From the NCBI GenBank assembly GCA_004194705.1, contig SADC01000289.1, positions 124,001 to 188,000 of the forward strand: a stretch of DNA of 64,000 bases, given 5' to 3'. A program made the translations under genes and the position numbers. Below the pieces are notes generated by a model. The model had not been told where the DNA came from. It did no database searches and was given only the letters and a program-made list of their open reading frames with translations. Of the stretch, positions 1-10,999 are shown one piece after another. The stretch's first letter is position 1, and every line of letters begins with the position of its first letter. The stretch comes from Ditylenchus dipsaci (Eukaryota > Nematoda > Chromadorea > Rhabditida > Anguinidae).

Positions 1-695
1 CCTCAGTCAAAAATCATCTAGGGGACCAAGGCAATTTTTTTTAAATTTATTTATAAAAATGTTTAAATTTTATTATAAAGTTTTTTTATGAAAAATTTAG
101 ACTTTTTTATAAAAAATTGCCTTGGCCTCTCTAGCTGGTTTTCGACTAAGGGGTGTATGCCGAAATTGACTGAGGAGTATATACCGAAATATGGCCGTAT
201 ATAATACCCCTTCCAATGATTTCCTTTTCTAAATTTATTAAAAAGTACCCAATATATGTCCCCCAGTACGTAATACATTTATTAGTCACAACTTCCATAA
301 GCTGTCCTTCACCGAGCCTAAGGGCTGAGCCTGAACTTATTGTTTTAAAGGGTAGTTACTAGAGTAGTTCACGGTCGGTTAACCGACCCGGTCGGTTAAC
401 CGACCGACCGGGTATTTGGCCAAAAAAAACCGACCGAAAAACCGGGTACAAAAAAACGGGGAAAACCGAAAACGGGTACAGCAAAATTTCGGTTAATTTA
501 CGACAAAAAAAACCGAAAACCGGGTATAAGCGGTTAACCGACCGAAAAAAAACTGAAAACCGTAACCGAATACCGGGTAGCCAAAATCCCGGTTAACCGA
601 AAACCGGGTAAGGCCCAATTAACCGACCGTGAACTACTCTAGTAGTTACAGCGATTTTTGGAAATGTCAAATTTTAGGGGGCATTCACTAGCGCC
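1..695. mobile_element. Right part of an inverted-repeat element (8-bp TSD family)
   Basis: Counterpart of the complete element at 55861-56303, whose 8-bp target duplication is AAAAATTC. Here the left end lies outside the window and the right end is the CACTAGCGCC near 686-695. It contains the dispersed motif TTGCCTTGGTCCCC in inverted pairs near 20-36 and 112-125. A younger MITE (360-641) is inserted in it. Confidence 0.7.
360..641. mobile_element. hAT-type MITE with perfect 8-bp target duplication
   Basis: The inverted ends read TAGAGTAGTTCACGGTCGG on the left and its complement on the right. They are flanked by GTAGTTAC at 352-359 and again at 642-649. The second copy of the block has a single GTAGTTAC here (near 56252), so this is an insertion with a visible empty site. 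An 8-bp duplication and TAGNG ends are the hAT signature. The interior is a run of GGTTAACCGACC and AAAACCG-type repeats with no coding capacity. Confidence 0.9.
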
Positions 696-2739
696 TAAAA
701 TTCTGAACCTATCCAAAGATTGTTTTGTTCATTGTTTATTTTAATATCCTACTTGTTTGTTGAATTTGCTTTGAACCAGCTCAATTATAATTGTTTTGCC
801 TATCATCACCACCTCTTATATTCAAATCAATAGCAACAGACTAGGTAAACAGCAGTGACTGGCTGACCACTTAGTCTATTGACCTTTGCTCTAACCCCAC
901 ACTTGTTGTTGCTGTCCACTTGGCCTAGCCCTAATACCTTTGCTTTTCCGGCCTGCCTTCCTCTTGCTCACACTACTGCTCATGTTATTTTTAATCAAAG
1001 ACATGTGGTTGGTTTAGAAAACTAGCTTGGATATCTCTATATAGTATTATTATTTCAAAGCAGGAGAGGGAGACAGCCTTATTCATTTTTTGCTGAGAAG
1101 TAGTAGTATTGAGAGTAGTGCTCGTTAGGGCGTGAACTAAATGTTGCAGCAATCTATGCTGTTATTAGCACCACCACCTATTCATCCACAACAACCACCT
1201 GACTGGACCAGCTTTTTGCACTAACTAGCTATATTGTATGTAGGTGTCTGCAACCCATAGAATTTTTCGTTTAATTTTTCATAACTTCACTTTATTTGAG
1301 AGATTGAAGCCATCTGCTTGCCAACCCTACTCGAAATGATAAATTATTTGCCACTTAAAAAAAGTTAGCAGATAAATCGCAGGAGTTTCTCAAGATAAAA
1401 AGTTGACTATCAAACAGTAGCAAATAGTTATTTAGTTGGTTTGTGCCAATCAATAGTTACAACACCAAGTGACCACACCACCAGGTCAATTAATTGTTTT
1501 TTTGGGTGACCAGCACAAGCAGATGGACACTGCTAGGGGCCACCAATATAGCCGGATCGCTCTTTTATATGCCGTTTGGGACTTCTGTTTTTATACATGT
1601 TAGTGAGAATCGTTTATTAAAACCGCTTTTCAGAAAATGCGAGTATTGATGGAGTGCAATATTGTATGTTGTTGATCAAATTGCTAGAAATAGTAGAGAT
1701 GCTAGGTATTTATTCAATTATTTTGATTGTCATCGACTCTACTAGAGGATTGGGCATTACATTAGGCGATGCTGCAGCTGGTTGGTTTTTGTCTGTTATG
1801 TATAAGATATCGCATATTGATACTTTTTAATTCTTTTTAGTTTAAGGGCTACAAAGATTTTCATTATTTTATTTTTAAATAGTTTTCATTGTAAGCAGAA
1901 ATTGTGGACCAAGAACACAGCTCAATATTCCAATAAAAGACCTTTTTCAAGCCCGACTTTTTATGTCGATTTCGTTCAGGAACACGGGGTTGGAGTCATA
2001 GTTAAAGTAAGGGACCCAATGCCGAAAATATTCCAGCTCTAACTCCAACTCCTAATTCCAGAACGAGTTATTATACTACCAAACACAAGATGGCTCGCAA
2101 ATAGGGCTGTCGACGTGGAATTTATTACTTTTGGATATTTTTTGAACTTTAGCTCCAAAAGCCATCTGTAGTTTTTGCTCGGTGATACCTTTTTAAAATT
2201 CGACGATATTTCCAATAAAATGGTATATCCAGTGTCAAGACTATTTAAAAAAATTTCATGCATGTGGCCTTTCTTTTCGACGTGGACGACGTCCAAATCG
2301 ACTTTTCACGTCGACCCACGTCGACAAGAAAGGCCACGTGCATGAAATTTTTCTAAACTAATTTTGACGCTTAATATACCATTTGTTGAAAATATTGTCG
2401 AATTTTAAAAAAGGTATCACCAAGCAAAAATAAGTACGTGAACAAGCCATTAGACACTCCAAAAGGTCCTATTTTTTAAAAGATTCCAAATACCCTTAGT
2501 TTTTTGAATTTCTGTTCTCATTTATATTTTTTGCATTTATTTTTTCTCAAGTAAAAATGTAAATTTTGATAAAAAAAAAATTGAAGATGGTCGGTAATTT
2601 TTTAGTTAGATATTGCTTTTTTCCGTCATAAAATTACTCTATTCAACTGATTACTAGACGCGAAATTAGGAAAAGTTCGTTTGTCCATGCCAAAACAAAA
2701 ATGAGCTTTCAAATTTCTTTGTTGAAAACCTATTCCTAG
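696..2739. other. Upstream region of the left Ig/FN3 gene, no exon identified
   Basis: About 2 kb of AT-rich sequence shared with 56304-58361. The 5' exons of the receptor, including its signal peptide, should lie here or further upstream, but I cannot place them. A short frame starting ATGCTGCAGCTGG near 1769 encodes a hydrophobic stretch that could be a signal-peptide exon; this is only a guess. A hairpin repeat occupies 2110-2470. Confidence 0.4.
2110..2470. repeat. Hairpin repeat with GTCGACGTGG-type centre
   Basis: Two inverted arms face each other around 2300. One carries CATGTGGCCTTTCTTTTCGA, the other TCGACAAGAAAGGCCACGTG. The arms extend outward through GGTATACC-like and GGTGATACC-like segments. 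The same structure is present at 57735-58100 in the other block copy, so it predates the duplication. It looks like a foldback element without coding sequence. Confidence 0.65.
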
Positions 2740-5700
2740 GAGGAATTTTCAAACTACCGGAGCTGATTGTGCACACCAACAACAGCTACTTACAACGCCA
2801 GTCAGAGACCAGGTTGGAGTGTCGAATAGCTGGCCAGCCCACACTATGGACCAATGCCACATTGGACAGATTGTTGTGGCTCAAAGATGGCACACCTGTG
2901 AGTGAATTAAGGCATGCAAACAACGACTTTGTACTCACCAATTCTGAAAGAAATGCTGATGCTTCGCCAAACTCCCAGCCAAATGGTCAATCTGTGTAAG
3001 TTTTATTTTTTACTAAATATTTGGAGGCTGTAGGTGAAAACACCCCTTAAATTAAGTGTTTACCCCCTCAAACTTTTAAAAATCGTTATTCTCCCGAGGC
3101 TCTCGACCATACACGGCCGCCTGCGGCCGGCGCTCCGCCGGCGGAGGCGGCGAAAATTTTAAAAATGCCGCAGGCGGCGGAGATAGAGGCGGCGCTCATT
3201 TTCGAAAGACATCGGCGGAGACGGCGGCGCTTTTTTTTTTGGGGGGGGGGGGAATGTGCAAGTATGCTCTCGACAAACTACCACAAACTACGAAAGAGTT
3301 GCCATAGTTCAAGCTTGTTCAATCAAAATGTTATGAACAAGACTAATAAGCGTAACTACAATTTTTAATGAATAGTTTCCAGATTGCGAATAGTACATGC
3401 CACTCATCACAGTGAAGGCGACTACCAATGCTCTGCATTGTCAGGAACATCCAGGTTGCTGATGACCAGGCGGTGGACAGCAGGCTTGTCTCTGCCCCGC
3501 TCAAGTTAAAAAGGCTAGGATCACTAAGTTTGAACGCTATGACGCTCCTATTGTCAGGGTGAAGCAGGGTCAGGTGGTTCACAACCATTATGTTTACTTA
3601 TTATCTAACATTTCTCACTTTTATTAATTCAGGTAGCCAGACTGGCTTGCTTTGGGCTGCCCGACGTGATACCTGGTCCACCAGAAGTCTTTTTCGAAAA
3701 ACATGGTCATGAAGTCTAGCATTAGGCAGAACTGGTAAGTGTTTGAAGCAGCACGGTGATGCATATATTTAATTCAAGATGAAAATACTTGAGATTTAGT
3801 TTCACCTCCAGTGGGGCACGCAAATCTTGCTACAATTTACAATTTTAGGGAATGAGCGCTTCATAGCCACGCCATCAGGCCTGCAAATAGCACTAACCCA
3901 GCCTTCGGATGCTGGCCGCTATTTCTGTGTGGTCAGAAATGTGTACACCAACCAGACCAGAAGGGCACCTCGACCCACAGTCCTTGTGGTTAGTCATTCT
4001 TACGAAACTTCTGGGTTGAAAAGAGCCATTTAATTTCTGCGTTCTCTGAAAGGTGTTCCAAACGCGACCTTGATTTTAGACTTTATTACATGTAAAAATT
4101 GGTAAAAGATGGGTCGCACAGAACGTGCGAATCTTTCTTGGCTACAACTCTTTTGTGCACTAAACTATGATAAACGATATTCAGGTTGATCCAACCGGGT
4201 TCGGTGACCATCGCACAGTGCAGCATAACCACCAATACAACAGCCACAACTTCAGAAACTATTCTCGTCGACCCGGCCATTACTTTCCTAACAAGAAGAT
4301 CAGCAGCCAGTCATCCCTCACCCATTCCCACCCCTTTACCCACTCCCAGAATTGTATTTCCCGAGTCCATCAACCAGTCACAACCAGTTGAACTTCACGT
4401 AGTAGCTGGTCAGACTGCCATTCTAGAGTGTGTAATATGGCAGGCTAAAGTGTGTGGAATAAACCTGACTTGTCCATGCCCACCGTGTCCCTTACAGATG
4501 ATAGAGCCAGAATCAGACAGATCTGGGGAACCTCAGGATCAAGCAAGTGAGTGTGGAGGACTCAGGAGAGTATGTGTGTCATGGCCTAACATGGCCCACC
4601 ACGCTTCTTACAGCAGTGGATTTGAGAAGGAGATTGTTGGAAGAGGAGCACCCAAGAGTTAGATATAAGCTGGTGGTACATGCTCCCACCAATGTCCGAC
4701 TGATGCTGGCTCAACAGATGCACGACAAGAGTTGGCAAGTGAGTGGCTAAATGATGGCTTAATAAAGCGAAAAATACATTCATCAGTAAAATACTGCAAT
4801 CATTTTTGAAGCCTTTGTACAAGCATTTATTGAAATAGCTCAAAGACTTTCCTATTAATTAAAGTGAATTTAGCTGAGTTGCTATGCACACAACCTTCGC
4901 TACGAAATCCCCATGGTCTACGTCAACGGACTGGCTCTAATAGATGCCATGGAGGAAATGGGCGTGCCTCACAAACCAACTTTTACACCAACCCTATCAA
5001 TGTGACCCTCAAAGCCAACAATCCTTTGTCTGGCAGTATACAGGGGGTGATTATCACCTAACACATTTTACATTCCTAAATTGGCGGCAAGTTACGGCCA
5101 GCTGGATAAGAGGTTTTGAACTCTTCAATAAAGATTTCATTTTTTAAATAATAAAACGCGTAAAAATTATAAAATGATCTGTAAAATAATACAATAATTT
5201 TACACTTTCAGTGCATCTCTCGACCAGCCATGGAGGAAGCTGAAATCTACGGTTTTGAACTGGAAAGGGCAGGGCCATGAACTTATATGTCGACAGTCGC
5301 CTAAACCAAAAGGCTATAGTAGCAGCCAAAAACCTTCACCTGATCAAGTAGACACCCATGCTTCATCCCCTATGTCTTTGGAAGCCCAAGAGCCAAAGCA
5401 AACTACTGAAACACAAGAAGTAGAAGAAAAGCAGTTTCCGACCCAATCAATACCCCTAGAAATAGCTCAACCTGTAGCTTTTGTTGCCGGGGACCAGTCA
5501 GTGAGAGTGCAATGGGCAGTCCAGCCTGTGGAACATCCTCAACTCGCCCGATTGCTCAACTTTGCAGTAGAGATGAGGCGAAAGGACAGGAGGGCAGGGG
5601 AAGAAGATGGGGAGAAGATGATGAAAGTGAAGAAGACGAAAACGATACAGAAGAGTGGAGTGTGAGCGACCATGTCCAGCCCCATGTCAGAGCCCTCACC

Positions 5701-6658
5701 ATCCCAAGGCTAGTGCCGGACTCTGAGTAAGTGGATATTTCATAGATTTCAGTGAAAAACTAGTATTTTTTCAATTTTTAGTTACCAATTTCGAATAACA
5801 GCGCATTTTAATGACCGTAGCAGGTTGAGCAGTCAGCCGACCGTCTGGCTAGGCATTGAACAAGCGCAACCAGTCAAACCAGTAGTCCCTGCTATCCCTC
5901 AGGTGAGATAAGCTTTTTTAATTCAGCTAATAACCACATTTAAGATCACCCGGTTGCAAACAGTGTCCCACGAGTCCATGCTGCTAGCCTGGAACCACAC
6001 ATCTCAAGTCCCAAGTGGGCTGACACAGCTTCGAAAGCCAAAGTGGACAAATACATCATCCACTACTCTCCCTTGGATCCTGGAATGCGGAGAAGAACCC
6101 AATGAAAGTAGAGGTTAGTGCTGCCTCCAGTGAAATACTGCTGACTGAACTCGAGCCTGACACTGAATACAAGGTAGGAATATCTAAGTTGACTTATATT
6201 CTTGCGTTAATTGATACATCTAGGTCTGAGAACGAGGCTGGCAGAAGTCCATCTAGTCGACCTAGAATTGCTAGAACTTATGGTAAGTATTTTAGTTATT
6301 ACTTAAAGCCTCTGCAATTTTTTTTAAACCTGAGTGTTTTGCAATACTCTGCACAACAGCTGTTATAATGTATGAAAATTTTCAGTGGTGACTGGATCAG
6401 ACTTTGATAGCGGAGGAAATGTTTGGTGGGGCAAGGTTAGGAGGACTACCTGAACCTGCCTGAAGTCAGTCTCAAGTTTATGCTTATGTTTGGGGCACTG
6501 TGCATAGCTGGCATTTACTCATTCTTCTCTGCTGCTTGACTGCTTGTAGACTCCGAGAGTGGAGAACGCAGGGCAGAGGCGGCTCAATTAGTCAGTTTGC
6601 GAATTTAAAGGGGAGTGTATCTCTTGTCCGTATCTGGTCCCGCATGGAAATCGTTTAA
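2740..6658 (+). pseudogene. Ig/FN3 single-pass receptor, left copy, disrupted
   Basis: Same eleven-exon arrangement as the right copy (58362-62304). Exons: 2740-2995, 3383-3573, 3633-3734, 3849-3988, 4185-4738, 4874-5043, 5212-5726, 5782-5902, 5945-6173, 6224-6282 and 6386-6658. It would encode Ig-like domains (motifs SEGDYQCS, DAGRYFC, DSGEYVC), two FN3 repeats, one membrane helix and a short tail. Against the right copy it has 1-nt losses in several exons (for example GAAGTC for GAAGGTC near 3708 and GTGCCTCAC for GTGCCTCCAC near 4966). An 11-nt deletion lies in exon 10 near 6230, and the donor after exon 6 is GG instead of GT at 5044. Either this copy is decaying or its consensus is poor. 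The donor substitution and 11-nt deletion are harder to blame on homopolymer error. Confidence 0.75.
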
Positions 6659-7298
6659 ATCCAAATTAACCACTTTCTGAGCTTGCTCGTTCGAATCTCT
6701 CTGGGTGTTAACTTCTTTTTGTTCGCAGTTTTTTTAGCGATTGAGCTGAATTCATGCTAAAAAATATCGACGAATCCATTGGAAAGATTTCCAGGATTGT
6801 TTTTCAGTCAACAACTGTCTTAAATTTGCGAAATCAGCCAGAAACCATGTATTTCGGTTTATGTCTATTTTATCTATCGGTCTATTTTATTACTTTTTAA
6901 AGAGTGATAGTCATTTTCTAGAGTCAGAAAAACGCAAGGTACCTCATAAAAAATTCCTCATCAGATAAAAATAGACAGCACGTCAAAAGTTACTTCAGGA
7001 ATCGGGTAGCTTGGATTTACAAAATTACCGATTTTCGGACCACAGTCAAATTTCTATTCCCGGTTATCACTGTAGCTTAGGCGTTATGCTTGTGGAATCA
7101 TGACTGATAAAAAAATACTTGAATTGCCAGCAAGATCCTGACAATTATTTTTGTAAATGTCAAATAACATGTGAAAAAAAATAAAGTTCACAACCATGGG
7201 GATTCGAAGCAGCAAGCTTAGAAAGTGCTTGAAATTGAATTGGAACGATTTCCATGCGGGACCAGATGCGGACAAGAGATACACTCCTTCTTAAAAAA

Positions 7299-8882
7299 GG
7301 GCGTTACTTTTTTTTGCCGCAAATATACACTTTTTTGCCGCAAATATACTTTTTTTGCCGCAAATCTGCTTTTGCCGCAAATATACACTTTTTGCCGCAG
7401 ATTTTCACTTTTTTGCCGCAAATCTGCTTTTGCCGCAAATATACACTTTTTTGCCGCAGATTTTTCACTTTTTGCCGCAAATTTTCACTTTTCTGCCGCA
7501 AATTTGATTCTGCCGCAAATATACTTCTGCTGCAATATGCTTTTGCCGTAGATTTCACAGTTGCCAAATGCCTTAACTTGAAATCTGTCTTTTTTAGGAA
7601 CTGGAGGTGCAATGTCAGCTACTGGGCGACACAGTTCTATAGTTCTACAGTCTATGTTCGTAAGAGAGGATTCAACAACGAAGAAGACTTAGTTATAGTT
7701 CAAGATGAGAGAAAGTCAGCTGGAGTAAGTAAGGAAATTCTCATCGTTATTCGTAATTGTTCACATATTTTTTCAATTAAGTACGCATACGAGGGATCTA
7801 AGCGCCAACAAAACAGAAGAATATCAGTGCCGATACGTTCTAATGAAAATTATCGATCAGTATCAAGCTCCGAGTTCTTTATCCGCAGGTAACTTAATGG
7901 TATAACAAGGTCAATGTATAAAAGTGTAATTTAGGTCATCATAGAGCAAAGCAAAGGTAGCACGAACACGTACCGGTGAGTCAGCCAAATTTTTGGATAA
8001 GCCCAAAGGATTGATGACAGGTATCGAATTTGACTGCTCTGATTATGCAAGGGAAAATACAGGTTTTATTTGGGGAATTTTTCGTGTTAGGAATAACCAT
8101 AATTTTTCGAACAGCTAAAAGCCTATGCCGAAGCAAATTCAAGAGTTCCTGAACGCCGTCCGTGAACCTATTTCGAAGGATGTCGCTTTGCTTCAACTGC
8201 TCCGTCTACCCCGGAGTTTGTCAATGGTATGATCTCGAAACTTTCTGGGGTTTTTTAGATTAATTGTAAAGACTTTAGCTGCTAAATTGCTGGAACAAGA
8301 ATGGGACGCAAAGTATGCTGGTCAACCTAGAGTCATAGAAGTATGTCGCTACTTTGCTAGGTCTAAAATGGGCCGTCCAAAATTAGCGTCTAGCGCACTC
8401 TCGTTCAGTTAAATTTTGTTGTTGTTATGATGAATTCTTTGTTGTTGTAAGGACGTTGGCTTTTCAAATAAACATCAGAATGCTTTCTGTAGCTTCGGGC
8501 AAAAGGAGTCTAGCAGTGGCCAGAAATGGTTTTATTGACTACCGTATAACCTCTATCAATCCCCCCTGTAGGATTGATTTTTAGATATAGAAGCAACTCA
8601 AACATCACATCTAGGACTAGGGCAGAAAAAGTAAATTTGCGGCCAAAAAAGTATATTTGCGGCAGAAAGAGTAAATTTGCGGCAAAAAAAGTGAAAATTT
8701 GCGGCAAAAAAGTGAAAATCTGCGGCAAAAAAGTGTATATTTGCGGCAAAAGCAGATTTGCGGCAAAAAAGTGAAAATCTGCGGCAAAAAAGTGTATATT
8801 TGCGGCAAAGCAGATTTGCGGCAAAAAAAAAGTATATTTGCGGCAAAAAAGTGTATATTTGCGGCAAAAAAAAGTAACGCCC
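7299..8882. mobile_element. 1.58-kb inverted-repeat element with satellite-like arms
   Basis: The element starts GGGCGTTAC and ends GTAACGCCC. Both arms (about 7299-7556 and 8630-8882) are arrays of variants of TTTGCCGCAAATATACAC, in opposite orientation. The second block copy lacks everything between the arms: its sequence runs straight from CTCCTTCTTTAAAAAATC near 62930. Flanks here are TTAAAAAA on the left and TTTAAAAAA on the right, giving either an 8-bp A/T duplication or a TTAA-type duplication. The middle third holds exon-like segments on the plus strand. I cannot assign it to a transposon superfamily. Confidence 0.85.
7598..8345 (+). other. Exon-like cargo inside the 1.58-kb element
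   Basis: Between the satellite-like arms are plausible exon segments bounded by AG and GT: about 7598-7724, 7782-7888, one near 7935-7975, one near 8117-8226 and one near 8280-8340. Readable peptide pieces include KTEEYQCRYVLMKIIDQYQ, MPKQIQEFLNAVREPISKD and AAKLLEQEWDAKYAGQP. They do not join in a single frame without shifts, and I recognise no family. This could be captured host gene fragments, a decayed element gene, or a host gene tail lost from the second copy by excision. Confidence 0.35.
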
Positions 8883-8934
8883 TTTAAAAAATCAAAAAAA
8901 TTAGGATCTGATATCAGGGATGAGCTTTTGTAAA

Positions 8935-10134
8935 TATTTGCGGGAAATAGTTACAAATTTTTGCATTTGAAAAATAGTTAAGCCGCTTTCACAATGGGTC
9001 TGGCACTCAGTGCGCGACCCGGCTTCCTTTTTCACTGTAATTTTTTTCTTGATTGCGAAAAAAAATTTGTTTAGCATCATTTTGTAGCTGAGATTAAGGG
9101 CGTCAACATGAGCCATTCAGAATTAACATGTAATCGTGAAATTTAGATAAAATGCCCAGTCTGACACTGAGTCTAACACTCGGTCTGAGTGTCCGATTTA
9201 GTGTCAGACTGGGCATTTTGTGTTAAATTTTGAAATCACACGTAATTCAATGACTCATTTTGAAGCCCTTAATCTTAGCTACAAAATGGTACAAACAGAA
9301 TTTTTTTTCGCAATCAAGAAAAAAAATTACAGCGAAAAGGAAGCCGGGTCGCGCACTAAGTCCCAGACCCATTGTGAAAGCGGCTTTACAGCCTGTAACT
9401 ATTTTGACATTTGGTAAACTATTCTTGTAACTATTTCTCGCCACGAAAGTAATAATTTAAAAAAAGTTACAGCCTGTAACTATTTTTGTCTCGCTATAGT
9501 TTCTCGGCGCAAAATCAGCAATTAAATTTTTTAAAATTAAATTTGGTCAATTTCGTAAAATTTCATGGTAGGCCAAAAACCAGATGGCTTAGACCCAATC
9601 CAGAATGGCCAAAAGCCAAAATTATTGGTTTTTGGGGTTTACTAAAGGGAGTAAACTTTTTGCGAAAAAGCGATTCAGCGGATCAGAATTCCAGTCAGGT
9701 CGGCTTAATCGCTCAGAATCGCACGTTCCACTTTTAAACCACCCTAAACTAAGTTTTGAGCGACTAAGCCCATCTGATTGGAATTCTGATCCGCTCAGTC
9801 GATTTTTTCGAAATAAGTTTACCCCCCTTTAGTAAACCCTCAAAAAACAATTATTCTTGGCTTTTGGCCATTCTGGATTGGGTCCTAAGCCATCTGGTTT
9901 TTGCCTACCCTGAAATTTTTACAAATTGACCAAATTTAATTTTAAAAAATTTAATTGCTGATTTCGTGCCGAGAAACTACAGCGAAGACAAAAAAGTTAC
10001 ACGCTGTAACTTTTTTTTTAAAAATTATTACTTTCGTGGCGAGAAATAGTTAAAGAATAGTTACAAAGGTCAAAATAGTTACAGGCTGTAACTATTTTTC
10101 AAATGCACAAATTTTTAACTATTTCCCGCAAATA
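8935..10134. mobile_element. Twin-hairpin inverted-repeat element
   Basis: The ends are matching inverted repeats: TATTTGCGGGAAATAGTTA at 8935 and its complement ending at 10134. Inside are two successive palindromes. The first, centred near 9185, pairs 8990-9075 with 9295-9395 around a core in which TGCCCAGTCTGACACTGA is inverted. The second, centred near 9755, pairs 9480-9720 with 9775-10060. No ORF explains either arm. The right block copy carries the same element from 62989 to the window edge, so it predates the duplication. A relic of the second palindrome is at 20820-21120. Confidence 0.75.
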
Positions 10135-10340
10135 CAGTCGAACTCCCATTAACATACTCCCCAATTAACATACGCTCTCCCATTAACATACGGCTGGCTA
10201 AGCTTTGGTTGGTTTCTTCGAAGATGAGGCAAAATTACCTCTCCCATTAACATACACTCCCATTAACATACACCTCTCATTAACATACGGCCAGACTCAG
10301 TCCCGTTCTAACAATTGGCTCCCCATTAACTTACAGTCGA
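10135..10340 (+). repeat. Dispersed 13-bp repeats CCCATTAACATAC
   Basis: After a pogo-like end (TACAGTCGAAC at 10133) come about seven copies of CCCATTAACATAC or close variants, in two clusters separated by about 60 bp of other sequence. The layout parallels the iterated motif inside the pogo derivative at 13420-14315, so this is probably one end of a related element. I did not find the matching inverted end. Confidence 0.5.
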
Positions 10341-10807
10341 TCCTTTTTTCGAATTAAACCTCTGTCTCTACAAAAAACAATTTTACAAATCTCATTTTTT
10401 TATGAAAATTTCTAAAAGCTTGGAGGCAAAGTTTTTTAATTTTATAAAAAAAATTTGCCTTGGTCCCCCAAGCTGTTCTAAATTTAATATATTAAAATTG
10501 CCTAGTCTTCCAAGCTGCTTTAAAGGACCTGACCTCTTCCTAGTCATGGCATTTGTAATTTTGAATTGGCGGGGGACCATTTATTTTTTCCGTAATTATT
10601 TTTTGAAATGCGAAAATATTTTTTTATTATAAGTTGCGTGTCTATTTTTGATGTGAGTTTTTTCCTTTTGGTTCTTGTTGAAATTTATTGTTGTCTAGGT
10701 GATCTGACATCTCTACCTAGGTCCAGAGTGAGCTGCGTGCCGTTGTATTAGATAAGTTTTATTTCTTTACCATCGCCGTCTCTTGCTTTTCTGGTTTTGG
10801 TTTTCAG

Positions 10808-10985
10808 GTGAGGTTGCTGGATCCATCATCCAACCAGGTGAATATTTTACTTCACGATTTTCGGGTGTATTTTATTCAACTTCTAGTCGTGGCTTTGTCG
10901 TCTTTCCGGTCAAATTCAAGGCGTTGGTTTTTCGTTCCCTCAAAAGGTCAAGTCATCGATGGAACCGAAATACCCCGGCCAAAAT
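10808..10985 (+). pseudogene. RNA polymerase II subunit RPB7-like exons (partial)
   Basis: Two adjacent exons read AGSIIQPG (10808-10837) and, after a 49-bp intron, RGFVVFPVKFKALVFR followed in a shifted frame by KGQVIDGTEI (from 10887). RPB7, the subunit pairing with RPB4 in the RNA polymerase II stalk, has the same succession: GVIQPG, then [21 protein letters not shown]. One base appears missing at the splice junction (PG to RG), and another frame break follows VFR. I cannot place the amino-terminal exons. A possible continuation, VTEAGLFVN, lies near 11075. It is either a fragment of the gene or an intact gene read through sequencing indels. Confidence 0.55.
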
Positions 10986-10999
10986 GGGTACGTGACATT

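Larger units (their letters stand above)
1..10134. repeat. Left copy of a large duplicated block
   Basis: This stretch reappears in direct orientation from 55898 to the right edge; base 1 matches base 55898. Flanking repeats, introns and exons keep the same order and nearly the same sequence. Most differences are single-base changes in homopolymer length. This copy additionally has an insertion at 360-641, an insertion at 7299-8882, and an 11-nt deletion near 6230. The block runs off both window edges, so its true length is unknown. It may be a segmental duplication or two haplotypes placed one after the other in the assembly. Confidence 0.95.

Noticed and set aside
7254..7892. 212-codon plus-strand frame rich in FCRKYTF-type repeats
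   Set aside because: It is the translation of the satellite-like arm of the element at 7299-8882; all frames of the array look similar. The matching minus-strand frames at 8510-8867 are rejected for the same reason.
7299..8882. CRISPR-like array in the TTTGCCGCAAATATACAC repeats
   Set aside because: Spacers are absent or trivially short, repeats are inverted between the two arms, and the host is an animal.
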